A stretch of DNA of 45,374 nt from an uncultured Caulobacteraceae bacterium (GCA_937967425.1 CALBST010000225.1:1-45374), one strand, 5' to 3'. Counted from the first letter of the stretch, positions 14,820 to 22,069 are shown. Numbers and translations: made by a program. Notes: generated from the sequence alone by a model not told the origin.

Positions 14820-15459
14820 GCGCGAGTACGAGGAGCGTGATCCAGTAGAGCGCGAAGGCGATGCTGAAGAGCCGCGGCGAGCTAAAGCCAGCCCACGCGA
14901 ACAGCACAAACGGCAGCGGCAGCAGCGCCACGACGCCGATGATCCAGCGCTTGCGTATTGCCAGCAGGCACAGAGCCGAGATGGCGAGCCCATTGAGCGC
15001 CAGCGCCGAATATTTGAGCCAATGCCACGTCGCGACGGGCAAGTGCTGCTCGGCGTTCGCGACGTCAGCGAGGATGCGGAGCTGGATGCTGGTTTCGACA
15101 GCGTCTGCCGCGCCGCCAAGCAAAGCAAACACCATGGCGATCCAAGTCGCCGGATTGCGCGCGCCGCCGATCATCAGCGCGGCAGCGATGAGGAAGAGCG
15201 TGTACGCGGGAATGAATGCGTAGAGATCGCGCTCGTTGACGATCTGGTGCGCCGCGACGATCTCTGCGTTCGGCGGATCGCCAAACACCCGGGCGAGATC
15301 GCCCAATGTGACACTGCGTTGAAACTCGCTGGTTGCGAGCGCGATTTCGTCGCGCGTGTAGATGGCGCTCACTTCGGGCGACATGCCGAGCCACATGAAC
15401 GTGGCCAAGGTCGCGAGGCCGAAGAGCAGCGCCGCCAGTGGGATAATGCGCGCGTTCAA
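14782..15459 (-). CDS. Multi-spanning membrane protein of unknown function
   Basis: This encodes 225 residues if started at the TTG at 15459, which overlaps the stop of the upstream SDR gene (TTGA). The frame upstream of this codon is arginine/histidine-rich and antisense to that gene, so it is rejected. Six membrane helices are visible: near residues 5-22, 75-92, 98-118, 140-160, 165-182 and 190-215. Between the first two is a soluble loop of about 50 residues (EVSAIYTRDEIALATSEFQ...). I do not recognise the family. The 3' end overlaps the DUF488 gene on the other strand by 38 bp. Confidence 0.75.
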   Translation of the reverse strand: MNARIIPLAALLFGLATLATFMWLGMSPEVSAIYTRDEIALATSEFQRSVTLGDLARVFGDPPNAEIVAAHQIVNERDLYAFIPAYTLFLIAAALMIGGARNPATWIAMVFALLGGAADAVETSIQLRILADVANAEQHLPVATWHWLKYSALALNGLAISALCLLAIRKRWIIGVVALLPLPFVLFAWAGFSSPRLFSIAFALYWITLLVLALIETVRGRGAQG

Positions 15460-16433
15460 GCTGGGTTTTGCTTGGTTTGGAATTGTCCGTACGGACGGAA
15501 GCGCCAGAGATAGCTCGGCACGATCGCTTCGACGCTTTCGAGCGGCGCGACACCGAGATCGGCGATGGTGCGCGCGTCCGGATCGGCGCCGACGACATTG
15601 TCGCGCTTCAGCATGGTGACTTGGTCGCCGGTGAGCGGCGGATCCCACGGCAGCAGGCCGAAAACCCAATTGGTGATCAGGCCGATCGGGTGCGCGAAGA
15701 AAAAGGGTAGCGGCACGAAGGGACGCGGACGGTCAATCTCGGCCGTGATGAATTGAAGCAATTGCTTGAACGTATAGGTGCGTGGGCCGCCGAGTTCATA
15801 AACGCGGCCTTGCGCCTCGCGACTTGAAAGCGCGGCGACGACTGCATCGGCGACATCGCCGACGAAGATCGGCTGGAATCTGGTCTTGCCGCCGCCGATC
15901 AGCGGCAGCGCCGGCGCGATGGTCGCCATGTGGGCGAAGCGGTTGAAGAAAGAATCTTCCGGACCGAACACGATGGAGGGACGCAGGATCGTAGCTGTCG
16001 GGACGGCTTCGAGCACGGCGCGCTCACCGCGATATTTTGAGCGCGCGTAGCGTGCGCCTTTCGGGGCGGCGCCCAGCGCCGACATTTGCACGATGCGTTT
16101 GATGCCGCGCTTGGCCGCCGCTTCGGCAATGGCTTTCGGCGCTTCGACGTTCAGCGTTTCGAAATTCTGCTTGCCGCCCTCGTACATGGTCGAGACCAGG
16201 TTCACCACGGCGTCGGCGCCTTCGAGCGCGGCGTCGATCGATTGCGGAAAGCGAACGTTGGCCTGCACGAGCTGCACTTGGCCGACATCACCCATCACGC
16301 GCAGTTCGGCGCCAAGGTGCGGGCGGCGCATCGGAATGCGTATGCGATAACCGCGCTTCGCCAGCGCGCGTACAACTTGTTTACCGATGAAGCCGGAACC
16401 GCCGAACACAACGACGAGATCACCAGCACTCAT
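15456..16433 (-). CDS. NAD(P)-binding SDR protein, complex I NDUFA9-like
   Basis: This encodes 325 residues. The ATG at 16433 has GGAG nine bases upstream, and earlier in-frame ATGs give implausible N-termini. It is an atypical (extended) short-chain dehydrogenase fold with nucleotide-binding motif VVVFGGSGFIGKQVV. Later blocks VVNLVSTMYE, RYARSKYRGERAVL (a degenerate YxxxK) and LRPSIVFGPEDSFFNRF are characteristic of the NDUFA9 branch linked to NADH:ubiquinone oxidoreductase in mitochondria and alphaproteobacteria. It probably binds NADPH in a structural or assembly role. Complex I structural genes are not in the window. The membrane protein gene downstream is coupled to it. Confidence 0.88.
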   Translation of the reverse strand: MSAGDLVVVFGGSGFIGKQVVRALAKRGYRIRIPMRRPHLGAELRVMGDVGQVQLVQANVRFPQSIDAALEGADAVVNLVSTMYEGGKQNFETLNVEAPKAIAEAAAKRGIKRIVQMSALGAAPKGARYARSKYRGERAVLEAVPTATILRPSIVFGPEDSFFNRFAHMATIAPALPLIGGGKTRFQPIFVGDVADAVVAALSSREAQGRVYELGGPRTYTFKQLLQFITAEIDRPRPFVPLPFFFAHPIGLITNWVFGLLPWDPPLTGDQVTMLKRDNVVGADPDARTIADLGVAPLESVEAIVPSYLWRFRPYGQFQTKQNPA

Positions 16434-16664
16434 TGTGAAGCACTCCATCAGCCTAGGTTCAGAGCACGCGCGCAATACTCGCGAACTGAGGCTCGGAACT
16501 TTGTCGAGATGTGTCGCTATGAAGGGTTCGACACAGATTGGCAACAGCCCGGGAACCAGGACGGCGCGACAGCTTGGCTCATGTTCCTCCGGAACGATGC
16601 TGAAGCGCCGGGTTTGAATACGCGACCGGCCCGGTAGAGGCCGCCTGCAACCGAGGAAGGTACG
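16434..16664. other. Divergent intergenic region, 231 bp
   Basis: This lies between the minus-strand NDUFA9-like gene and the plus-strand duplicated exported protein. Only ribosome-binding sites at its two ends are clear: GGAG near 16444 for the minus gene and GAGGAAGG near 16651-16658 for the plus gene. I see no hairpin, repeat or RNA gene, and no credible short ORF. Confidence 0.4.
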
Positions 16665-17231
16665 ATGAATAAGTTTCTTGCAATGGCCGTTGCGGCGAGC
16701 GCGCTCGCGGTAGCCGCCCCCGCTTCTGCTCAAAGCTGGCAGAGCATCAACCAACGCCAAGCCAACCTCGATGCGCGCATCGACGCCGGTGTTCGCTCCG
16801 GCGACCTCACGCGCAACGAAGCCGCCCGGCTGCGCGGCGAGTTTCGAGAGCTAGCCCGCCTTGAAGCGCGCTATCGTGCAAGCTACGGCCTCTCGCCTGC
16901 CGAACGGCGCGATCTTGATATGCGCTTCGACCGCCTGAGCGCGCAGATCCGCTTCGAGCGCAACGACCGCCAAGATCGCAATTGGCAGCCGATCAACCAG
17001 CGCCAACGTCAGCTCGATGCGCGCATCGATCGTGGCATTCGCGACGGCCGCTTGACGCGCAACGAAGCGTATCAGCTCCGGCGTGAGTATGGCGAGATCG
17101 CCGCGCTCGAAAACCGGTACCGCCGCAACGGCCTTACGATGGCCGAACGCCGCGATCTCGACCGCCGCTTCGATCGTCTGGATGCGCGCCTCACCGCGTC
17201 GCTGAACGACTGGGATCGCCGTCGCGGCTAA
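16665..17231 (+). CDS. Exported basic coiled-coil protein with two internal repeats
   Basis: This encodes 188 residues with a GAGGAAGG ribosome site. The signal peptide ends at APASAQ. The mature protein is two tandem copies of about 75 residues: copy 1 from about residue 24 (starts WQSINQRQ) and copy 2 from about residue 107 (starts WQPINQRQ). Each contains LDARID, LTRNEA, a L/E/R-rich helix and a AERRDLD.RFDRL block. Charged and helical, it probably forms a helical hairpin or coiled coil in the periplasm. Similar short signal-peptide proteins with LTRNEA repeats occur in alphaproteobacteria without known function. It is monocistronic, with a good terminator right behind it. Confidence 0.85.
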   Translation: MNKFLAMAVAASALAVAAPASAQSWQSINQRQANLDARIDAGVRSGDLTRNEAARLRGEFRELARLEARYRASYGLSPAERRDLDMRFDRLSAQIRFERNDRQDRNWQPINQRQRQLDARIDRGIRDGRLTRNEAYQLRREYGEIAALENRYRRNGLTMAERRDLDRRFDRLDARLTASLNDWDRRRG

Positions 17232-17252
17232 GCGATCTGTAACTGCAATCGG

Positions 17253-17285
17253 AACCGCCGGCGCCAACGCGCCGGCGGTTTTGCC
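17253..17285 (+). terminator. Rho-independent terminator
   Basis: This is a 12-bp perfect stem (17253-17264 with 17269-17280, arm AACCGCCGGCGC) with a 4-nt loop, followed by a short T run. It begins about 20 bp after the stop of the duplicated exported protein. Confidence 0.9.
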
Positions 17286-17320
17286 ATATCCTGGCCGCGT
17301 TGTTTGCTTTGATTTCGGCC

Positions 17321-17542
17321 ATGAGCCGGACACAGACAACGCGATTGCGCGAGAGCCGGGCGCCGATGCGCCAGGGCGCCAAAATTATTGATGCCGAGTT
17401 TCAGGTGGTCGGCAAACGCACAATCTGGTCGCGCATCATGGTAGCGCTAACCGCCGCGCTCTGGGCGGCGGCGATTGGGTTCGCAGTTCCGCAGGTTTGG
17501 AACTTTGCGAACCAAGTTGGCGTGTTCTTTGCGCAAGGCTGA
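17321..17542 (+). CDS. Small single-span membrane protein
   Basis: This encodes 73 residues from the ATG at 17321; alternative starts at 17300 (80 residues) and 17366 (58 residues) remain possible. No strong ribosome site decides between them. A basic, polar N-terminal region (including GAKIIDAEFQVV) precedes one hydrophobic helix (about residues 41-62) and a short tail ending FFAQG. It ends 7 bp before the convergent yebC stop. I do not recognise the family. The composition is protein-like and the membrane helix is clear. Confidence 0.6.
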   Translation: MSRTQTTRLRESRAPMRQGAKIIDAEFQVVGKRTIWSRIMVALTAALWAAAIGFAVPQVWNFANQVGVFFAQG

Positions 17543-17548
17543 TGGAGG

Positions 17549-18295
17549 CTACTGCGCCAGTCTCGCGAGTTCTTCGTCGCTGATGTCTTCGTTTGAATAG
17601 ACATCCTGGACGTCGTCGAGATCGTCGAGCTGATCCAACAACTTCATCAGCATCTCGGCGCCCTCGCCTTCGATCGGGATGGCGATGTCGGTGCGCCAGA
17701 CGAACTTGGCGCTGGCGGGATCGCCGAACTTCTTTGCGAGCCCGCCCGAGACCGGCGCGAGCGCATTCATCTCGCAAGTGATGACGTGGTGCTCACCTTC
17801 GACGGTGCAATCATCGGCGCCGGCCTCAATGGCCGCTTCCAGCATAGCGTCTTCGCTGGCGGCGGCGAGCGGGTAGCGAACTTCGCCGACCTTGCGCCAT
17901 GAGTTCGAAACCGAATTGGTTTCGCCCAGATTGCCGCCATGCTTCGAGAACGCGGAGCGAACCTCGCCGGCGGTGCGGTTCTTGTTGTCGGTGAGACATT
18001 CGACGATGACGCCGATGCCGCCGGGGCCGAAGCCCTCATAACGGATTTCCTCAAGCTGTTCGGCGCCCGCCCCGCTGCCCTTATCGACGGCGCGTTGGAT
18101 GTTGTCCTTCGGCATGTTGACGGCGCGGCCGGCCGCCATAGCGCGGAACAGGCGCGGATTGGCGTTCGGATCGGCGCCGCCGAGCTTTACCGCCGCCTGG
18201 ATTTCACGCGCGATCTTGGTGAATACCTGCGCGCGCTTCTTATCCTGAGCGCCCTTGCGGTGCTGGATGTTCGCAAATTTTGAGTGGCCTGCCAT
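17549..18295 (-). CDS. yebC: YebC/PmpR family transcriptional regulator or translation factor
   Basis: This encodes 248 residues, the standard length. The family N-terminus MAGHSKFANIQHRKGAQD, the MPKDNIQRAVDKG block and the YEGFGPGGIGVIVE block are all present. YebC proteins were described as DNA-binding regulators. Some members relieve ribosome stalling at proline-rich stretches. Which role applies here cannot be seen from sequence, although the window does encode very Pro-rich proteins. It is transcribed away from the metallopeptidase gene, with a REP-like double hairpin in between. Confidence 0.95.
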   Translation of the reverse strand: MAGHSKFANIQHRKGAQDKKRAQVFTKIAREIQAAVKLGGADPNANPRLFRAMAAGRAVNMPKDNIQRAVDKGSGAGAEQLEEIRYEGFGPGGIGVIVECLTDNKNRTAGEVRSAFSKHGGNLGETNSVSNSWRKVGEVRYPLAAASEDAMLEAAIEAGADDCTVEGEHHVITCEMNALAPVSGGLAKKFGDPASAKFVWRTDIAIPIEGEGAEMLMKLLDQLDDLDDVQDVYSNEDISDEELARLAQ

Positions 18296-18308
18296 GGGCG
18301 GGCTCTCT

Positions 18309-18347
18309 AGCCGGGGAGCCTCCCCGGCTCAAGCGCCTGCGGCGCTT
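18309..18347. repeat. Tandem REP-like hairpin pair
   Basis: Two adjacent perfect hairpins are present. 18309-18317 pairs with 18321-18329 (AGCCGGGGA arm, 3-nt loop), and 18331-18337 pairs with 18341-18347 (AAGCGCC arm, 3-nt loop). They sit between two divergent start codons, so they are not a terminator for either neighbour. The layout is typical of a dispersed extragenic palindrome. Confidence 0.8.
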
Positions 18348-18405
18348 TGGAATGTTTCGCGATGGGGGTTTGCAACCAAGGGCGCAATCATGGAATTGAA
18401 GATGC

Positions 18406-19461
18406 ATGAAGACAGCGCGGAAGAAGTCCGGGCGTGGAGAAACCGCGCGGTGGACCGATCTCTCGGAAGCCGAACTCCTGGAGTTTCCCGTCAAGAACCT
18501 GAAGGTTCGCCTTGACGGCACCTGGCTGGCGGAATGCCTGCGTGAGGTGAACGCTGAGCTGAAAGCGCGGGGGATCGCGCTTAAAATGCACGGCTGGCTC
18601 TCAGATGAGTGGTTTAGCCCGACGGAAACGCCTGGGGTGGCGTTCCCCTTCTATCTCGCGCATCCGCGGCTGATGCGGCTTGAGCGCAAGATGATGCTGG
18701 AGGTCGAAGGCGGCACGCGGCGCGAGTGCATGCAACTGCTCCGGCATGAGGCGGGGCATGTCGTCGAGTACGCATTCGCGCTGCACAAAAGAAAACGGTT
18801 TCAACGATTGTTTGGGCGCGCGAACGAACGCTATCCCGATCATTACCGCCCCGATCCGAGCAGCAAGGCGCATGTGCAGCATCTGCGGCGCTGGTACGCC
18901 CAATGTCATCCCGATGAGGACTTCGCCGAGACGTTCGCCGTTTGGCTCACGCCGCGCTCGGGCTGGAAAAAGCGCTACGCCGAATGGCCGAAAGCGCTGG
19001 AAAAGCTCGAATATGTCGATGAGCTGATGACGGAACTAGCGGGTCAGAAACCGCTGCCGCAGAAGCGCTTCGAGGTCGATCCGCTATCGAAGCTCAAAGG
19101 CACGCTCGGCGAACATTATGCTGCAAAGCGGAAACGCTACGCAGTCGAAACGCCCACAGTTTTCGATCGCGAATTGCGCAAGATGTTTCCAGAAGATGCG
19201 CGGAAACCGAATGCGCCGCACGCAAGTTCAATCATTCGTAAGAATCGCGCGAAGATCATTCGGGCGGTGGCGAAGCGAACCGGCGAGTTTCCTCTCGCGC
19301 TTGATGCGGCGATCGACGACATGATCACCCGCTGTAAGGCGCTGAAACTCAGGTCGCCTCGGGCGGAAACAACAGTGCGGGCTGAAATCACGGCGATGCT
19401 GAGTTCTAAAGCGATCCACACGCATTACTCGACCACGCGCCGGCACTGGTTCGCCGTATGA
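18406..19461 (+). CDS. Putative zinc metallopeptidase (HEXXH), partner of ATP-grasp ligase
   Basis: This encodes 351 residues. A zinc site HEAGH lies at residues 114-118, followed by an acidic candidate third ligand in DEDFAETFAVWL (Glu175), the gluzincin-like arrangement. The N-terminus is basic and has no signal peptide, so the protein is probably cytoplasmic. The C-terminal third (about 260-351) is a Lys/Arg-rich helical region of unknown role. The family is found as an uncharacterised putative zinc-binding metallopeptidase. Its stop overlaps the ATP-grasp start by four bases (ATGA), so the two proteins probably work together, for example on a peptide product or a peptidoglycan-like substrate. 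That role is inference. Confidence 0.8.
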   Translation: MKTARKKSGRGETARWTDLSEAELLEFPVKNLKVRLDGTWLAECLREVNAELKARGIALKMHGWLSDEWFSPTETPGVAFPFYLAHPRLMRLERKMMLEVEGGTRRECMQLLRHEAGHVVEYAFALHKRKRFQRLFGRANERYPDHYRPDPSSKAHVQHLRRWYAQCHPDEDFAETFAVWLTPRSGWKKRYAEWPKALEKLEYVDELMTELAGQKPLPQKRFEVDPLSKLKGTLGEHYAAKRKRYAVETPTVFDRELRKMFPEDARKPNAPHASSIIRKNRAKIIRAVAKRTGEFPLALDAAIDDMITRCKALKLRSPRAETTVRAEITAMLSSKAIHTHYSTTRRHWFAV

Positions 19462-20558
19462 AGAGTCTGCGCGTCCTCGTTATTTGCCGGCCGGATCAGC
19501 TGCCGCCGGACTCTTTAGAGGGCCTCAGCGAGAAAGAAATCTACGCCTGCAAGACAGAGTGGGACGTGTTCACTACGCTGCGCGCGAACGGGCACGAGGT
19601 TCAGGGTCTCGGCGTGCAGTTCGATCTGACGCCACTGCGCGACGCGGTCGATGACTTCAGACCGGACATCGTCTTCAATCTGCTCGATCAGTTTCACGGC
19701 GACACGCTCTATTGCCAGCACGTCGCGAGCTTCCTCGAATTGCTGAAAGTGCCGTACACGGGCTGCGGGCCGCGCGGGCAGATGCTTTCGCAGGGCAAAG
19801 ACCTGTCGAAGAAGCTGATGAAGTATCACAACATCCCGACGCCGGCATTCGTTGTGGTGCCGATCGGGCGCAAGGCAAAGCGGCCGAAGCGGCTGAAATT
19901 TCCGCTGATCGTGAAGAGTGTGACGGAAGATGCGTCGGCCGGCATTTCGCAGAACTCTGTCGTCGATAGTGATGAGAAGCTGGAAGAGCGCGTCGCGTTC
20001 ATTCACGAGCGCATCGGGACCGCGGCGATCGTCGAGCAATATATCGATGGGCGCGAGATTTATGTCGGCGTGCTCGGCAATGACCGGCTGACGGCTTTGC
20101 CGATCTGGGAGCTGAAGTTCACCGCGCTTGCGGCCGGGGCGCTGCCGATCGCGACCGAGCATGTGAAGCACAATGTCGAATACCAGAAGAAGCGCGGCGT
20201 GGTGCAAGGTCCGGCGGAAGAGCTGACGCCCACCCTGACCAACAAAATTCGCGACATGGTGAAACGCTGCTGCCGCGTCCTTGAGATGGATGGCTACGCG
20301 CGCATCGACTTAAGGCTCGATGCGAACGGCACGCCCTACTTCATCGAAGCAAACCCCAACCCGGAAATCGCGGCAAGCGAAGAGCTGGCGCAATCGGCGC
20401 TGCATGACGGCATCGCTTATCCCGAACTCCTAAACCGCATTCTGCAACTCGGCCTGCAGCGCGCGGGGAAGGAGATCGTGTACGTCGAGCGCCCTAGTCT
20501 GCGGCCCCATCGCCGCACGGCGATGGTGGCCACAGAGATGGCGGCGGCTAGGGACTAG
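19458..20558 (+). CDS. D-alanine-D-alanine ligase-like ATP-grasp protein
   Basis: This encodes 366 residues. The ATP-grasp fold is visible: an N-terminal Rossmann-like lobe (LRVLVICRPDQLP), the ATP-binding Lys153 in FPLIVKSVTEDASAGIS, the EQYIDGREIYVGVLG hinge, and the metal-binding block IDLRLDANGTPYFIEANPNP (Asp284, Glu297, Asn299). The overall pattern resembles Ddl, but the substrate-side residues differ, including EANPNP in place of the Ddl E.N..PG. It is therefore unlikely to be the housekeeping Ddl. It would ligate an amino acid or amine to a carboxylate with ATP. Translational coupling to the metallopeptidase suggests a make-and-trim pair. The substrate is unknown. Confidence 0.85.
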   Translation: MKSLRVLVICRPDQLPPDSLEGLSEKEIYACKTEWDVFTTLRANGHEVQGLGVQFDLTPLRDAVDDFRPDIVFNLLDQFHGDTLYCQHVASFLELLKVPYTGCGPRGQMLSQGKDLSKKLMKYHNIPTPAFVVVPIGRKAKRPKRLKFPLIVKSVTEDASAGISQNSVVDSDEKLEERVAFIHERIGTAAIVEQYIDGREIYVGVLGNDRLTALPIWELKFTALAAGALPIATEHVKHNVEYQKKRGVVQGPAEELTPTLTNKIRDMVKRCCRVLEMDGYARIDLRLDANGTPYFIEANPNPEIAASEELAQSALHDGIAYPELLNRILQLGLQRAGKEIVYVERPSLRPHRRTAMVATEMAAARD

Positions 20559-20593
20559 CGCCAAGCGGCAGCGTCCTTCTTGGCCCGCGTCGC

Positions 20594-20725
20594 CTTTCGA
20601 CGGACTAAGGGTGAAACCTGTTTTTGACATTGGCGCTGTCGCTTGCTCTGGCGTCACGCTGAGTTTGTCGAAGCGCGGCGCCACGCACTGGCCGAACATG
20701 CCAGCGAGGACGCCGGCGCTCCATG
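20594..20725. repeat. Composite of dispersed repeats
   Basis: The 173-bp gap between the ATP-grasp gene and fau holds three repeat-like pieces. One is CTTTCGACGGACTAAGGGTGA near 20594, and a second is an imperfect inverted copy of it at about 20652-20673 (TCACGCTGAGTTTGTCGAAG). The third, at 20700-20725, is a half-copy of the gltB palindrome arm. The first two could fold into a long imperfect hairpin. No gene is credible here. Confidence 0.7.
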
Positions 20726-20731
20726 GACGGG

Positions 20732-21328
20732 CTAGTCGCTCAATCCGCGCAAGCCCTCGCCTCTGCCGCAGCGGATCGCTTCTTTGGGGGTGATGATCCA
20801 ATCGAGGTGTGCGTCGTGCGGGCCCGTTGGCACCACCCCCATTTCCTGCTCTGCGTACGCGAGCCCTGCGGCGATCGCGCCGTGGGCGCGGTAGAGCGAG
20901 ATGATGCGGTCGTAGTGGCCGCCGCCTTGGCCGAGGCGACGGCCGGCGCGGTCGAAGGCGATGAGCGGAACGAGGAAGAGGCGCGGTGAGAGATCGGCGC
21001 CGGTGGCGGGCGGCGATGGTACGCCGAACGCGTCGGCGCTCAGGATTTCGTCGCCGCGCCATTGCAGGAAACGCGCGGGGCCGTTGCGGGATTCCATGCG
21101 CGGCAGCGCCACCACCCGCCCGGCTTTGGCGAGCGCCGCGAGCAACGGGCGGCCATCGATCTCGCTGCCGACGGGCCAGTAGCCGGCGACGGGCGAGAGC
21201 TTCGCGAGTTCGAGCGGAAAATTTTCGATGAGCTTGAGCGGCGCGTCACGCGGCTCGACGGCGTTGCGCTCGGCGCGCATCAGCATGCGGGCGTCGGCTT
21301 TGGCGGCTTCGAGTTCGGCGGGGGTCAT
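20732..21328 (-). CDS. fau: 5-formyltetrahydrofolate cyclo-ligase
   Basis: This encodes 198 residues from the ATG at 21328, which has GGGGGA at good spacing; a GTG directly before it is the alternative start. The enzyme converts 5-formyl-THF to 5,10-methenyl-THF with ATP, rescuing folate from a dead-end form. Signatures are the N-terminal basic helix ending in RAERNAV, ALPRMESRNGPARFLQW, and the nucleotide-binding RRLGQGGGHYDR. It lies downstream of a probable 6S RNA, the same order (zapA, ssrS, fau) found in many proteobacteria, and may be part of the same transcript. Confidence 0.93.
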   Translation of the reverse strand: MTPAELEAAKADARMLMRAERNAVEPRDAPLKLIENFPLELAKLSPVAGYWPVGSEIDGRPLLAALAKAGRVVALPRMESRNGPARFLQWRGDEILSADAFGVPSPPATGADLSPRLFLVPLIAFDRAGRRLGQGGGHYDRIISLYRAHGAIAAGLAYAEQEMGVVPTGPHDAHLDWIITPKEAIRCGRGEGLRGLSD

Positions 21329-21362
21329 CACAACGTCCCCCTTCCCCTCGCTTCGCTCGGGA

Positions 21363-21384
21363 CTTCCCCCGCGTGCGGGGGAAG
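21363..21384. repeat. G/C-rich perfect hairpin
   Basis: 10-bp arms CTTCCCCCGC / GCGGGGGAAG are separated by 2 nt, between the 3' end of the 6S RNA candidate and the fau start. There is no T run. It could delimit the RNA 3' end or simply be one of the window's many REP-like elements. Confidence 0.6.
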
Positions 21385-21392
21385 ATCAGGTT

Positions 21393-21556
21393 GGGCGGCA
21401 CCACATGCGCCGTAAGCGATACTCATCCTCTCGAACCCTAGCACGCTAGGTGGGCGCCAGGTGCGCCAGGCCACGGCCCGGCACAGAGCCAGCTCCCGAG
21501 AGAAATGATACGGTCCCAGGGATGCAAGCAACTCACGCACGCCGCAGAAACCGCCC
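21393..21556 (-). ncRNA. ssrS: Probable 6S RNA
   Basis: The stretch between zapA and fau folds into a long 6S-like rod of about 164 nt. The terminal stem is GGGCGG (from 21556) with CCGCCC (to 21393), extended by CGGCGUGCG with CGCAUGUGG-type pairs and UGAG with CUUA. A large internal bubble follows, then a distal stem UCAUUUCUCUCG with CGAGAGGAUGA closing a structured apical arm. 6S RNA mimics an open promoter and holds sigma70 RNA polymerase. Its locus next to zapA and fau is conserved. A well-formed sigma70-type promoter (21563-21591) starts transcription exactly at the first G of the terminal stem. Sequence identity to a known 6S RNA was not checked. The call rests on fold, size, promoter and synteny. 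Confidence 0.75.
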
Positions 21557-21562
21557 GCGCTG

Positions 21563-21591
21563 AATCTAGTGCGGAGGCGGCCTCGCCTCAA
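21563..21591 (-). promoter_or_regulatory. Sigma70-type promoter of the 6S RNA candidate
   Basis: On the minus strand, TTGAGG (21591-21586) and TAGATT (21568-21563) are separated by exactly 17 bp, which predicts a start near 21556. The -35 box overlaps the zapA stop codon. Confidence 0.7.
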
Positions 21592-21923
21592 GCTCTACCG
21601 TGTGTGGCGCGAAGCGCGCTGACTCGGCCGCGATCGGGCGTGTCTGTCGGCTCCGGCGGCTCCGACGCGAGCTGCGCTTCGACCAGCATGTCAGTGAGGC
21701 GCTCGATTTCCATGCGGGCGCGGGCGAGTGCGGCGCTTGTAGCCTGCGCTTCGTCGATCAGGCCAAGCGCCGTGAGCACAAGGCGGCGCATGGCGGGTGT
21801 GTCGCCGCTGAAGCCTTGCAGGCGCTGCTCAAGCACCTTGGCGAGGTCTTCGAGGCGGCGCGTGTCGCATTCGGCGCACTCGATGGCGTAGTCTTCGCCC
21901 AGGATTTTCACGGTTGCGTGCAT
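21588..21923 (-). CDS. zapA: Cell division protein ZapA
   Basis: This encodes 111 residues. ZapA binds FtsZ, crosslinks protofilaments and tightens the Z-ring. The globular head motif VKILGEDYAIECAECD at the N-terminus and the following helix with LALTALGLIDEAQ-type residues lead into the coiled-coil MEIERLTDMLVEAQL, as expected for the family. The ATG at 21923 overlaps the stop of the upstream 48-codon gene (TGATG) and has GGGAGG about ten bases before it. The frame is open much further upstream, but that extension is Arg-rich and is rejected. Confidence 0.92.
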   Translation of the reverse strand: MHATVKILGEDYAIECAECDTRRLEDLAKVLEQRLQGFSGDTPAMRRLVLTALGLIDEAQATSAALARARMEIERLTDMLVEAQLASEPPEPTDTPDRGRVSALRATHGRA

Positions 21924-22069
21924 CAGCGTAGCGCCTCCCTGGCCGCTGCGTTGAGAGCTTTGACGGGTTCGGCGAGCGCCTCGGCGAATGCGTCCGCATC
22001 CGCGCCCTCGGTTTGGTCCAGGGCGGTTTCCAGAGCGTCCAGCGCCTCGGTGAGGGAATCGCTCGCCAT
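21923..22069 (-). CDS. 48-residue acidic helical protein upstream of zapA, possible short ZauP-like partner
   Basis: An ATG-to-TGA frame encodes 48 residues, beginning MASDSLTEALDALETALDQ. It is strongly acidic and Ala/Leu-rich with heptad-like spacing, so it is probably one amphipathic helix or coiled coil. Its TGA overlaps the zapA ATG. An in-frame TAA just upstream rules out a longer form. In Caulobacter crescentus the gene upstream of zapA encodes the coiled-coil partner ZauP. Position and helical character suggest a much reduced relative, but similarity was not tested. Confidence 0.65.
   Translation of the reverse strand: MASDSLTEALDALETALDQTEGADADAFAEALAEPVKALNAAAREALR

Noticed and set aside
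16434..16664. A tRNA-like GGTTCGA in the divergent intergenic region
   Set aside because: The motif at about 16516 lacks the flanking T-stem, acceptor and anticodon arms needed for a tRNA. No cloverleaf can be drawn.
18406..20558. Reading the ATP-grasp gene as housekeeping D-Ala-D-Ala ligase (ddl)
   Set aside because: The metal and substrate end reads EANPNP instead of the Ddl E.N..PG, the gene is not near murein synthesis genes, and it is coupled to a metallopeptidase, so a different substrate is more likely.
20430..21062. A 210-codon minus-strand frame overlapping fau and the ATP-grasp gene end
   Set aside because: It reads through dispersed repeats (text such as WSAGVLAGMFG) and is out of frame with two well-supported genes.
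21328..21591. An 87-codon minus-strand frame between zapA and fau
   Set aside because: It covers the 6S RNA candidate and a G/C hairpin. The translation is Arg-rich, lacks a ribosome site, and the same bases fold into a well-paired rod with its own promoter.
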